DNA of 64,000 nucleotides. Source: Prauserella flavalba (GTDB lineage Bacteria; Actinomycetota; Actinomycetes; Mycobacteriales; Pseudonocardiaceae). The notes beneath the pieces were generated by a model that had not been told where the DNA came from, did no database searches, and saw nothing but the letters and a program-made list of their open reading frames with translations. The stretch covers positions 188,501 to 252,500 of the forward strand of contig NZ_MASU01000009.1 in assembly GCF_003202235.1 (NCBI RefSeq), given 5' to 3'. Of the stretch, positions 1-8,406 are shown piece by piece (position 1 is the stretch's first letter; the number at the start of each line of letters is the position of its first letter). The position numbers were made by a program, and so were the translations under genes.

Positions 1-717
1 ATCGGGGCTGCGATCGCCCGGCGGCTCGCGGCGGACGGCGAGTTCGTCGCGATCAACAGCTATCCCGACGAGGACATGATCGCCGCGGCGAAGAAGGTCG
101 CCGCGGACATCCACAGCGCCGGTGGCAAGGCGGCCGTGCTGCCGGCCGACATCAGCGATCCCTCCTCCGTGGACACGATGTTCACCCGGTGCGAGGCGGA
201 GCTCGGGCCGGTCGGTTCGCTGGTACTCAACGCGGCCGCGACCGGCCGGTCGACGTGGCACGAGATCACCGAGCACGAGTGGGACAGGATGGCCGACGTC
301 AACCTCAAGGGCCTATTCCTGTGCTGCAGGAGGGCTTTCGCCAGGTCCGGCCGGCCAGAGAACTCGGCGATCGTCACCGTCAGCAGCGTGCAGGCCAAGC
401 TCGGCGCACCCGACTCCCTGCACTACGCGACGACCAAGGCCGGCATCATCGGATTCACACGTTCCCTCGCCGGCGCGCTCGGGCCTCGCGGGATCCGCGT
501 CAACTGCGTGATGCCGGGCGCGATCCAGACCGAGGCGGAGATCGCGGCGTTCCCCGACCAGGAGCAGGTCGCTCAGATCATGTTCGCCAGCCAGATGCTG
601 CAGCGCAGGGGAAAACCGGAGGACGTCGCGAGCGTCGTGAGCTTCCTTCTCGGCCCCGACAGTTCCTTCATGACAGGACAGACGGTCTGCGTCGACGGCG
701 GCTGGGTCCTGCTGTGA
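1..717 (+). CDS. SDR family oxidoreductase (5' end outside window)
   Basis: A short-chain dehydrogenase/reductase that would reduce a carbonyl or oxidise an alcohol with NAD(P)H. The reading frame is open from base 1, and the first residues (IGAAIARRLAADG) are the end of the Gly-rich TGxxxGIG dinucleotide-binding motif, so only about 15-20 N-terminal residues are missing. The NNAG-type position reads LNAAA. The catalytic Ser is in VSSVQ and the Tyr-Lys pair in YATTK. It ends with the usual SDR C-terminus (FMTGQTVCVDGGW). The whole is FabG-like and lacks any extra domain. It stops just before the A+T-richer block, and the next gene is on the opposite strand. The substrate cannot be told from sequence. 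Confidence 0.9.
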   Translation: MGAAIARRLAADGEFVAINSYPDEDMIAAAKKVAADIHSAGGKAAVLPADISDPSSVDTMFTRCEAELGPVGSLVLNAAATGRSTWHEITEHEWDRMADVNLKGLFLCCRRAFARSGRPENSAIVTVSSVQAKLGAPDSLHYATTKAGIIGFTRSLAGALGPRGIRVNCVMPGAIQTEAEIAAFPDQEQVAQIMFASQMLQRRGKPEDVASVVSFLLGPDSSFMTGQTVCVDGGWVLL

Positions 718-739
718 GCTTGAAGAAGCCCCTTCCCAT

Positions 740-1264
740 TCAAGACAGCTCCGGAACGCGGCTCGACCAACCGACGCCAAGTTCCGACTCGATATAGTCA
801 TTCAGATTGGAGATTATCCTAATTCGGGTTATCAGCCCGTCTGTGAAATCCATGATGACGGCGTTCCAGTTATTACGTACCGTCTTCGCGGTTTTTTTAA
901 TGAAATATCTCTCCTCGTTGATCATCACAACTCGGTCCCCAGTAGCCAAGAACTCTAATGGCTTTACTACCGGGTCCTCAAGATCAACATCGACAATGAC
1001 GCCTTGCTCCCATGAGAGCATTTCCACCAAAGCCTGCTTGCCCCGAACTTCACCAGGATAAGTCGGCAAATCAGGGCACTTGGGGCCTTCATGAGACCAG
1101 ATCACATCTTCTGCCAAGAGCTCAAAGAGGACCTCGTCACCGTTACCAGGGGCACGAAAAGCCGAGTTTATATAGAAGAACGACCATGCCCGTAGCGCAA
1201 GCCCGATATTAAGCTGCTCACGAGTCCACCCACCGTTGCAGTTTTTCAAACCGATACCCTCCAC
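740..1264 (-). CDS. SnoaL/NTF2-like protein (downstream copy)
   Basis: A small single-domain protein of 174 residues with an NTF2/SnoaL-type pattern: an N-terminal helix, a segment FELLAEDVIW, a GKQALVEML stretch, and a C-terminal sheet with MINEERYF and VIMDFTDGLITRIRII. Relatives include polyketide cyclases, ketosteroid isomerases and limonene-epoxide hydrolase-like enzymes, but many have no known activity. It is the last gene of the reverse-strand peptide-transporter operon, 15 bases after a second SnoaL-like gene. The GTG start has no good ribosome binding site, so the start is uncertain. Codon use is more A+T-rich than in the bulk of the window. A role in modifying the transported or secreted compound is only inference. 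Confidence 0.75.
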   Translation of the reverse strand: MEGIGLKNCNGGWTREQLNIGLALRAWSFFYINSAFRAPGNGDEVLFELLAEDVIWSHEGPKCPDLPTYPGEVRGKQALVEMLSWEQGVIVDVDLEDPVVKPLEFLATGDRVVMINEERYFIKKTAKTVRNNWNAVIMDFTDGLITRIRIISNLNDYIESELGVGWSSRVPELS

Positions 1265-1279
1265 TACGCCGTCAAAGAA

Positions 1280-1723
1280 TCATTTTCCTTCAGATAAGGC
1301 CCTGTGAGCATCTACGAACTCCATCATCTCCTTAATACGCCTATCCCGAACCAATAGGCCATCTGCGAACTCCAGGATTACGGCGAACGCCTTACCTTCG
1401 ACACGGTGACCATTCGCCCTAATGCGGTAACTTTCGCGCCCCAAGATTGCAACCTTGTCTCGTCCACCCACAAACTCCACGCTTCCGTCAACGCGCAGTT
1501 CTTCAAACAGTTCGTGCAAACCGGAAACAAAAAATTCTTCGACGGCAGCTTTACCGCGGATAGATCGCTGCAAAGGAGTCCCAGAAGGAATACCGAACTC
1601 TAACGATATGTCCGGCGCCAACAGATCCAGGTACGGGGCGTAAAAGTCTGACTCGCAGCCTCGCTGAAAACCAGTATTCTCAAGAGTGCAAAGCGCTCGC
1701 TCTGCCAGAAAATGTCCGCTCAT
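1280..1723 (-). CDS. SnoaL/NTF2-like protein (upstream copy)
   Basis: A second SnoaL/NTF2-like protein. The frame stays open upstream to 1918, but that would overlap the ATPase gene. The ATG at 1723 has a GGGAAG ribosome binding site and gives 147 residues, the normal size for this fold. Visible landmarks are FYAPYLDLLAPDISLEF, RGKAAVEEFF, VAILGRESYRI and FAVILEFADGLLVRDRRI. The last matches the corresponding segment of the downstream neighbour (VIMDFTDGLITRIRI), so the two are probably divergent paralogues. It follows the ABC ATPase by about 100 bases on the same strand. Other possible starts are 1753 and 1801, both without a clear binding site. Enzymatic function is unknown. Confidence 0.7.
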   Translation of the reverse strand: MSGHFLAERALCTLENTGFQRGCESDFYAPYLDLLAPDISLEFGIPSGTPLQRSIRGKAAVEEFFVSGLHELFEELRVDGSVEFVGGRDKVAILGRESYRIRANGHRVEGKAFAVILEFADGLLVRDRRIKEMMEFVDAHRALSEGK

Positions 1724-1824
1724 ACTCACTTCCCAGATCCGCTTTTCTCGCATCGAGACATCGTCGCGCCCACGTACAACTGGACAGACGGAATCTATCA
1801 TCGCGCAGCCATCAAGCCCAGGGC

Positions 1825-2793
1825 CTAATTTCGCCCGCTCGAGGCCAATCTCACGTGGGGGTGATAGCAGGCAAAACCGCGACTTGCGTGCTCTTCGAGT
1901 ATCGGACGCACGGAACATCTCTCAGTAACCCGCTCACACCGATCCCGAAATCTGCAACCTTCCAAAAACGATTCGGGCCGACGAACCTGCCCAGGAATCG
2001 ACTTCAACTCCTCGGCCCCTTTCTCCAAACTGACACTTGCCGCAACAAGTCCTGCCGTATATGGATGACGAGGGTCTTGTAGCACTTCGGACGTCGGCCC
2101 CGTCTCTACGATCTGACCTGCGTACATTATCGCAATCCTCTGTGTGAACTCCGAAACCAAAGCCAGATCGTGGCTAATAAATAAAAGAGCGAACCGCAAG
2201 TTGCTTTGCAAGTTCAGCAACAGTTCCATTATCTGCGCCTGTACAGTCACATCGAGCGCGGTAGTCGGTTCGTCGGCGACGACAAGTCGCGGATTACGCG
2301 CCAGCGCCAGCGCAATGAGCACTCTTTGCCTCTGCCCACCTGACAATTGATAAGGTTTAGCCCGCAAAATACGTTGAGTATCGCTGAGCCGCACTGACTC
2401 CAATAGCTTCGCTGGCGTCGCTTCTGCGCCCGTGCGCTTGCAGACCTGCGACAATTGACTTCCGATGCTCATCCCGGGGTTCAGACTTGTCATCGCATCC
2501 TGATATATTATTCCTATCCCTCGTCCGCGTATCCCCCTACGCTGACTCTTCTTCATCGACCTAACATCTCTCCCCAAGAAATCGATGCAGCCATCTGAAA
2601 CCGCGGCAGAAGGAAGCAGGTCCGATACGGCCAAGCCCAGAATTGACTTTCCACAGCCGGATTCGCCGACGATCGCTAGACGCTCGCCTGAACCGATCGA
2701 AAGGTTGACGTTATCCAACACTGAAACTTGCCCGTAACTACGAGGAAACCGTACCGACAAATTCTGTATTCTAAGTATGTCCTTTTCGTTCAT
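1825..2793 (-). CDS. Peptide-type ABC transporter ATP-binding protein (DppD/OppD-like)
   Basis: One of the two ATPases expected for a peptide/nickel (PepT) type ABC importer. Walker A is GESGCGKS, the signature is LSGGQRQR, Walker B is LVVADEP and the switch His is in FISHD. The C-terminal oligopeptide-transporter extension is present, with the Cys-rich GCRFRDRCERVTERC followed by FACYHP. At 322 residues it is normal length. Its ATG overlaps the stop of the upstream permease by 4 bases (ATGA), so it is translationally coupled. The partner ATPase (DppF-like) is not in this operon but at 8407 on the other strand. Substrate could be a di- or oligopeptide or another polar solute. Confidence 0.92.
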   Translation of the reverse strand: MNEKDILRIQNLSVRFPRSYGQVSVLDNVNLSIGSGERLAIVGESGCGKSILGLAVSDLLPSAAVSDGCIDFLGRDVRSMKKSQRRGIRGRGIGIIYQDAMTSLNPGMSIGSQLSQVCKRTGAEATPAKLLESVRLSDTQRILRAKPYQLSGGQRQRVLIALALARNPRLVVADEPTTALDVTVQAQIMELLLNLQSNLRFALLFISHDLALVSEFTQRIAIMYAGQIVETGPTSEVLQDPRHPYTAGLVAASVSLEKGAEELKSIPGQVRRPESFLEGCRFRDRCERVTERCSVRPILEEHASRGFACYHPHVRLASSGRN

Positions 2794-3665
2794 CGGGACC
2801 TCAACCGCCTGCCGATCGCGTCGGAAAACCTATTCAGGATCATTACAGTCAGGACTATCGCCACACCGGGAAATAGCGAAACCCACCAGGCACCTGATTC
2901 CAGAACCTCCTGCCCGTCGCGGATCATGTTTCCCCACGAGGGCGCCGGCTGCCTAGTTCCCGCACCAATGAACGATAGTGCAGCTTCAGCGACTATGGCG
3001 TCCGCCATTACAAGGGTCGTATAGACGAGAACCGGCACTCCAGCGTTAATGCCAACATGATAGCCAACCAGCCTCACCGGACGGGTGCCTATGAGCCGTG
3101 CGGCGGTGACGTAGTCTTCGCCGTACTCACTGAAGACTGCTGCGCGAACCACGCGCGCCATAGGCGGAGTGTAGATAATAGCTAGCACGATTATCGTTGT
3201 CGACATGCTAGGACCAATGGCCGACGCAAGCACGATCGCTAGCAAAATCCCGGGGAAAGCCAATGCTATCTCAGTGATACGCATTACTAAATTCCCGATC
3301 CATTTTGGCCCGGTGGCTGCGATTGCTCCGAGAAAACCGCCTGCGATTAGCGCAGCCACTGCGGACGTTAGTGCAACAAAAAGACTGATTCTCGCCCCAT
3401 AAAGCACTCGCGTTGCAACGTCGCGACCCGTTTGGTCTGTCCCAAATATGTTGTCCCTGCTGGGACGTAACAGTGGCTGTTCAGTACCGAGCTCTGTCGG
3501 TGACGTCGACACCAAAGCCGGCAGTACAAGCAGCACCAGCACCGCTCCCAGTACCATCATCGCGGACCAGAACGGTAATGAATTGAAGTGCTTAGGCCGC
3601 CGCATGTAAAAGTATCGAAGGCTTCGGCTGTCGCGGGTGCCGCTCTGCGGCAGTTTAAGGCTCAT
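2790..3665 (-). CDS. Peptide-type ABC transporter permease (DppC-like)
   Basis: Inner-membrane permease of 291 residues with an N-terminal cytoplasmic tail, a first helix around residues 33-52, a periplasmic segment containing the DppC-typical FGTDQTGRDVATRVLYGARISL, and a block of about five helices. The EAA-type loop reads EAALSFIGAG, followed by PSWGNMI, a strong DppC/OppC hallmark. Start and stop both overlap their neighbours by 4 bases (ATGA), placing it firmly in the binding protein-DppB-DppC-DppD operon. It would pair with the DppB-like protein to form the channel. Confidence 0.92.
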   Translation of the reverse strand: MSLKLPQSGTRDSRSLRYFYMRRPKHFNSLPFWSAMMVLGAVLVLLVLPALVSTSPTELGTEQPLLRPSRDNIFGTDQTGRDVATRVLYGARISLFVALTSAVAALIAGGFLGAIAATGPKWIGNLVMRITEIALAFPGILLAIVLASAIGPSMSTTIIVLAIIYTPPMARVVRAAVFSEYGEDYVTAARLIGTRPVRLVGYHVGINAGVPVLVYTTLVMADAIVAEAALSFIGAGTRQPAPSWGNMIRDGQEVLESGAWWVSLFPGVAIVLTVMILNRFSDAIGRRLRSR

Positions 3666-4711
3666 TCTGCTCCCGCCTCCGCCGCACGAGGATTCAAAAG
3701 TATGTAGAATAAATCTACCACCAGATTAACCAGCACAAACACGAACGCCGACACAATGGCTACCCCACGTACAACCCCGAGGTCTCCTTGATCCGCGCCC
3801 GAAACAAGTAGCGTGCCCATGCCGGGGAGGTTGAATACCGACTCAACCACGATTGCACCGGACATCAAGCCGCCAATATAGAGCCCGAGGACCGTAACGG
3901 GCGATATCAACGAGTTACGCAACACATTTCTCACCATGATCGTCGACCACGGAATTCCCGCGCCTTTCGCTGTCCGCACGTAATCTTTAGCCAGCTCGTC
4001 GGCGACCGAAGCCCTAACGATACGAGTCATCGCGGCCGTAAAAGGGAGCGCCAAAACCGTAGCTGGCCCGATGATAGACGAGAACCAATACCTGACTCCG
4101 TCACCAATGGGAAAATATCCACCGGATGGCAAGACGCCCAATGCCACAGCAAACAACTGAATAAACATGAGGCCAACCCAGAACGGCGGCGCCGCCTGAA
4201 AAAGGGCAGCCAGACCGCCGATCGTTCTATCGACCAGGCGACCGTCGGTCTGAGCCGCCAGTACCCCCAGAAGCAGCGATAAAAAGACCGCTATCACTGT
4301 GGCGAGTAGCATCAACTGCAACGTGACGGGAAAAGCCGCGCCGATCAGATGCGCCACCGGCTCGGGTCTGACGACGGAGCTTCCAAGATCCAAATGCAAG
4401 AGATTGACGATGAAGCGCCAGAATCGTACCCAGACTGGATCGTCGAGCCCATTCGCCGCAGCGAACCTCTCTCGAGCCTCCTCCGAAGCAAACAGACCCA
4501 GGCTGGCCCTGGCAGGGTCGTTCGGTGAAAGGTCAACGATGAGGAAAACAAGTAGGATGACACCAAAGAGCACAATAGGCGCGGTTACAATCCGCCGTGC
4601 GACAAATCGCCATACGGGTGCCTTCTGATACTTCCTGGTCGGTCGCACGCCCGGCTCATCATCGGCCGATGTACGTCGGGACCCGGAAATGTAATCCTTT
4701 GTCAAAGGCAT
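3662..4711 (-). CDS. Peptide-type ABC transporter permease (DppB-like)
   Basis: Inner-membrane permease of 349 residues with six predicted helices. It is somewhat longer than usual because of a charged N-terminal tail of about 35 residues before the first helix (IVTAPIVLFGVILLVFLIVDL). Family marks are LSPNDPARASLG after helix 1, the conserved DDPVWVRFWRFI segment, and the EAA-type loop KDYVRTAKGAGIP followed by VRNVLRNSLISPVTVLGL. A strong GGGGAGGG ribosome binding site sits about 7 bases before the ATG. It is 18 bases downstream of the binding-protein gene and overlaps DppC by 4 bases. Confidence 0.92.
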   Translation of the reverse strand: MPLTKDYISGSRRTSADDEPGVRPTRKYQKAPVWRFVARRIVTAPIVLFGVILLVFLIVDLSPNDPARASLGLFASEEARERFAAANGLDDPVWVRFWRFIVNLLHLDLGSSVVRPEPVAHLIGAAFPVTLQLMLLATVIAVFLSLLLGVLAAQTDGRLVDRTIGGLAALFQAAPPFWVGLMFIQLFAVALGVLPSGGYFPIGDGVRYWFSSIIGPATVLALPFTAAMTRIVRASVADELAKDYVRTAKGAGIPWSTIMVRNVLRNSLISPVTVLGLYIGGLMSGAIVVESVFNLPGMGTLLVSGADQGDLGVVRGVAIVSAFVFVLVNLVVDLFYILLNPRAAEAGAE

Positions 4712-4729
4712 CTTATGCCCTCCCCGGAA

Positions 4730-6346
4730 CTACCCACTAACGCCGTCAGGCAGGAACCCAGGTCCGGGAAGTGCCCGAAACCCACTCAACTCGCTACGCC
4801 AGGCCGTCAGTTGCTTGACCCGATGCAATGCCGCGATCGGCACCTCGTTTTGAACGATACTTTGCGCTTCAGCCCATCGTTCGCGGCGTTGTGTTCCGTT
4901 ATTCATCTCGATTGCCTCGTCTAAGAGCGTCTCTATGCGCGTCAACGCTGGCGAGTCCCAATGCGCAAACTGCCTAGGCAGAGGGCCATAGAAGTGGAAC
5001 CTCAGCAAGAAGTCGACATCAGGCGATCCGGTCGACGCGTCCGAGTACCCAAGGAGCGCACCAAACCGACCTTCTGGAACCCGCGCATAGAGACCCAATC
5101 CTCCGGGAACCATGTTCGGAAGGAATCCGACGTCTCGAAGATTTTGTTCGATGATTGGCTGCTGAGATATTACGTAGCTCTCATTGAAGATCAGGAAATC
5201 GATCGGAACAGGATCGGAGCCATATCCGGCTTCCCTAATCAACTGACGAGCGCGCGTCGGCGAAAACTTGTAGACCACCTCAGGCTGCACGTATTCTGGA
5301 TGCTCCTCTGGTATCCAGCCTCCCCAACAAGGTTGAGCCAAGCCAAAGAAGCTCGTGCGAGTTATTGCATCGCGGTCGAGCGCGTAACATACAGCTCGCC
5401 GCATGCGCGCATCGTTGAAAGGTGGCTTTCCACAGTTAAAGATCAACGTAGTCGACCGATAGCTATCGACAGCGGCTTCTTTGACTCCATCGTCGCCTTT
5501 TAGCGCCTGGTATGCCGCCGGGGGAACTTGTTCGATCACATCGAACTTGGCTGTCCGAAGCCCAGATATCCGGGCATTTCCATCTTCAACGATACTGATA
5601 TCGAGAACTTCGTAACTTTGATTGCGCCGACCCTTGTACTCTTCGAATTTTTCGAGTCGAACACTTTTCTCCGATACGGCCGAAGTCACGCGGTATGGTC
5701 CAGAACCAATCGGCCTCAACTTTAATTGCTCGGAAGGAACAGACTTCGGCAGTACTGGAAACGCTGAAAGACGCTCGACCATCAAGGAAATTGGGACGCG
5801 AAGCTTGAACTCAACCTCATATCGACCTACCGCTCGCACCTGTTCAAAGAGTTCAAAAAAACGAGCTAGGTCAATATTCTCAGCTGGATCTTTTATCCGG
5901 TTCAGCGTGTGCACTACATCGCTGGCATCGAGATCAATTCCGTTGTGAAACTTCCGATTCTCTTCCAAACGGACCCGGTAGACACCTGGCGAGGTTTCCA
6001 GCGGCATTCCCTTCGCCAGCTCCCGCGAAAGCTGGGCACGTGGCGGGAATGGATCGACACGATACAGTCGCTCCGACCAAAGGTTGGCAATCGACTGCGT
6101 AGCCTCAAACTGGCCCGCAAGGGGGTCCAAGCTCGGAAACGCGTTGAACAGCGATACCGTAAGGGTTCCGCTGGATGAGTTGCCCGCCTGCGGTGGCGCC
6201 TCAGCTGTGCAGCCCGACAGGAGCAGGCCACTCGAGCCGACTGCGGCAGCTCCGGCGCCGAGGCTTATTGTATGCAACAGGTTTCGACGCGTGAGGAGCC
6301 TTGGCCAGATGGCCGCGAATCCGTCGTCTTCAGCCGTTGTGACCAT
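4730..6346 (-). CDS. ABC transporter substrate-binding lipoprotein, family 5
   Basis: Extracellular solute-binding protein family 5 (DppA/OppA type), 538 residues. The N-terminus has a twin Arg (LTRRNLL), a hydrophobic stretch and a lipobox GLLLSGC, so it is probably an exported, Cys-anchored lipoprotein and perhaps a Tat substrate. The body has the family pattern: LFNAFPSLDPL, VRLEENRKFHNGIDLDASDVVHTLNRI, RPIGSGPYRV, and MRRAVCYALDRDAI near the middle. GGGAAGG lies 8 bases before the ATG. It is the first gene of the reverse-strand importer operon. Upstream lies a decayed insertion sequence, so the operon promoter may have been affected by it. Ligand unknown. Confidence 0.92.
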   Translation of the reverse strand: MVTTAEDDGFAAIWPRLLTRRNLLHTISLGAGAAAVGSSGLLLSGCTAEAPPQAGNSSSGTLTVSLFNAFPSLDPLAGQFEATQSIANLWSERLYRVDPFPPRAQLSRELAKGMPLETSPGVYRVRLEENRKFHNGIDLDASDVVHTLNRIKDPAENIDLARFFELFEQVRAVGRYEVEFKLRVPISLMVERLSAFPVLPKSVPSEQLKLRPIGSGPYRVTSAVSEKSVRLEKFEEYKGRRNQSYEVLDISIVEDGNARISGLRTAKFDVIEQVPPAAYQALKGDDGVKEAAVDSYRSTTLIFNCGKPPFNDARMRRAVCYALDRDAITRTSFFGLAQPCWGGWIPEEHPEYVQPEVVYKFSPTRARQLIREAGYGSDPVPIDFLIFNESYVISQQPIIEQNLRDVGFLPNMVPGGLGLYARVPEGRFGALLGYSDASTGSPDVDFLLRFHFYGPLPRQFAHWDSPALTRIETLLDEAIEMNNGTQRRERWAEAQSIVQNEVPIAALHRVKQLTAWRSELSGFRALPGPGFLPDGVSG

Positions 6347-6543
6347 GGCGAGACCTTCCCGAAGCGGAGCGTCGCACTGATTGAAATAGAAGTTTCAGAG
6401 GAAGATAGCCGTCTGCTCCCGACACGGTCAATACCAGCGGCCGCCGACCGTGTTGCTACGGGCCTAGCCGCGCTGCCGAGGCAGGTCGCGCAGGCTGGTG
6501 GCAAGATCCATGGGCATCTCGCGGAACACGGTGCAGTGCCGCG

Positions 6544-7378
6544 TTGGCCTCGGACTCGCCGCGAAATATGTGCGGAAGTGCTGACCATGGTGACCGGCTA
6601 TGCGCTGTGCTCTTGGCGGTGCTGATCCCGTCGCGGCGGGCCGAGGATCTGTTCGCCGGCTGGTGGCAGCTGATCGGTGCGTTGGGCGCGGTGCCGCGGG
6701 TGCTGGTCTGGGAGGTGAGGGCGCGATCGGCCGCTGGCGCGGTGGGCGCAGCGAGCTGACCGGTGATTGCCAGGCGTTCCGGGTAACTTTGGGCGGCGAA
6801 AGTGATCATCTGCCGCCCGGCTGATCCGGAGTCCAAGGGGTTGATCGAGCGGGCGCCTGACTACTTGGAACGGTCGTTCTTGCCGGGCCGGGACTTCGGC
6901 TCGCCGGCCGAGTTCAACGGCCAGATGGCGGAGTGGCTGGCCGTGGTGAACGCCCGCCCGCGGCGGGTGCTGGGATTGCGCACCGACCGAGCGGATCACC
7001 GCGGACAAGCAGGCGATGCTGACGTTGCCGCCGGTCGCCCGGCGACGGCGTGGCGCTGCTCGACCCGGTTGCCGCGTGATCACTACATTCGCTTGGGCTC
7101 CAACGACTATTCGGTGCACCCCACGGTTATCGGGCGTCGGGTGGAGATCATCGCGGACCTGGCTCGGGTGCGGGTGGTCTGTGACGGCAAGACCGTCGCG
7201 GATCACGAGCGGGCGTGGGCATGGCATCAGACGATCTCTGATCGCGAGCAGGTTGCTGCGGCGAAGGTGTTGCGGCGCAAGCGCATCGGGGTGGTTCGGC
7301 CCGCGCCTGAGCCCGACGTGGAGCAGCGGTGCCTGCCTGACTATGACACCGCGCTCGGACTGAACGGCGATCGCGCAG
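6544..7378 (+). pseudogene. istA: istA transposase remnant (IS21 family)
   Basis: Homology to the C-terminal half of IS21 transposases, reconstructed across frames: AEVLTMVTGYAL in frame 2, VLIPSRRAEDLFAGWWQLIG in frame 1, EGAIGRWRGGRSELTGDCQAF in frame 3, ICRPADPESKGLIERAPDYLERS in frame 1, a short return to frame 2 around 6980-7040, then RLPRDHYIRLGSNDYSVHPTVIGRRVEI in frame 1 up to VEQRCLPDYDTALGL. At least five frame changes and the absence of the N-terminal half show that it is dead. Its last frame runs into istB sequence without a stop, so a naive call gives a false fusion protein. Confidence 0.75.
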
Positions 7379-7724
7379 ATGGTGGGTGGCCTGATGCCCG
7401 CCACCCGCGCCACCCGAACAAACCTGCCGCTGCCCGCGACCTGGCCGCAGAGATCGTGTTCCTGACCCGGGCCTTGAAAGCACCCACGCTGCGCGAGTCG
7501 GTCGCGCGACTGGCCGAGCGCGCACGAGCGAAGTCCTGGTCGCACGAGGAGTTCCTCGTTGCCTGCCTGCATCGGGAAGTGTCCGCCCGGGAGTCCCATG
7601 GCGGTGAGGGACGTATCCGGGCCGCCGGTTCCACGCCGAAGTGATCGCCCTCAAGGGCGACAGCTACCAGCTCAAGGACCGCGACCTCGGCCGCGTCCCC
7701 GCCGCCAGCACAACCGAAGAGTAA
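7379..7724 (+). pseudogene. istB: istB helper ATPase remnant with internal deletion
   Basis: The N-terminal IstB segment (GGLMPATRATRTN, then after a frame change ARDLAAEIVFLTRALKAPTLRESVARL, KSWSHEEFLVACLHREVSARESHGGEGRIRAA) is joined directly to an IstB C-terminus (RFHAEVIALKGDSYQLKDRDLGRV, stop at 7722-7724). The family is about 250-260 residues, so roughly 150 codons including the Walker motifs are missing at the join near 7625. The product could not be a working ATPase. Confidence 0.7.
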
Positions 7725-7796
7725 ACATCAACACACCGGGCAGAGGGGTCAGCATTCAGACGCCGAGAAGTGTTCAGTGTCCACGCGCCGTTGACA

Positions 7797-8265
7797 GCTC
7801 GCCCTGCGGCAGTTGCGAACTTGCTGACTGCTGGACGACCAACCCCAGCCGGTCAGGGTCTAACGGGCGGTCGGTCTGTTGGACGGAGCATGCGCTCGCG
7901 CGCGCTGCGTCGACCAAGCGGCGACTCCCTGATGTCTCTCTCGCCATCGAGCGACCTCATATCACCTGGCCGACGGACACCGTGTACGACCGGACGCCGG
8001 GCCGATACCGCGTCCCGCAGCATCAAAGAAGTGAGTCGCGAGTCTGAAACCAGAAGCGACGCCGCAGAAGGACACGGACCCGACGGGGCCGGTCCGTCTC
8101 CCGCACAGCACCGATCACAACAAGGTGGACGTTCCGGACAAGGACAGCACAGTCGACGTACGCGCCTCGACCGTATACCTCTATGCGAATTGCTGATTGC
8201 ACGACGGGGTCCTCCACCTCGCTGCAGTGCTGCTGCCTCACTGTTGACGGCGCCCGCCTGTACGT
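7797..8265. other. Intergenic stretch without a recognisable gene
   Basis: Between the right end of the IS21 remnant and the regulatory palindrome before the ATPase gene I see no convincing coding region on either strand. Open frames here have mixed composition, no ribosome binding sites and no family resemblance. The sequence is less G+C-rich than the core of the window and may be further debris from the rearrangement that separated the two halves of the peptide transporter. Confidence 0.5.
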
Positions 8266-8286
8266 TTAGTGTTTTTGAAACGCTAA
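8266..8286. promoter_or_regulatory. 21-bp imperfect palindrome, candidate repressor operator
   Basis: Arms TTAGTGTTT and AAACGCTAA flank a 3-base centre TTG, with a single mismatch between the arms. Size, A+T-rich arms and position about 120 bases before the ATPase start resemble a TetR-type operator. No TetR-type gene is visible in the window, so the cognate regulator is unknown. A second short hairpin (AACCAG, loop TCTC, CTGGTT) follows at 8292-8307. Confidence 0.4.
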
Positions 8287-8406
8287 TTTCGAACCAGTCT
8301 CCTGGTTGTGTAAGTCTGATGCGAGGAGCCGGTGAGCTCAGGTGCGAAGGGCACTAGCCCGGCCACGACGCCACCTCGACTCCCGTTGAACGGAGGTTCG
8401 GGCGGT

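Larger units (their letters stand above)
6544..7796 (+). mobile_element. Decayed IS21-family insertion sequence
   Basis: Remains of an IS21-type element with an istA part followed by an istB part in the usual order. The coding signal moves between frames several times (near 6620, 6715, 6795, 6980, 7040 and 7425), and istB has lost its middle. The right limit is placed at a GCCGTTGACA end at about 7787-7796, preceded by short repeated segments as in IS21 termini. The left end could not be located and may lie up to 150 bases further left. The element cannot transpose by itself. It separates the reverse-strand importer operon from the forward-strand ATPase at 8407. Confidence 0.75.

Noticed and set aside
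6802-7644. A single 280-residue protein-coding gene
   Set aside because: It is an accidental fusion of istA and istB remnants with frame changes inside; treated as pseudogenes.
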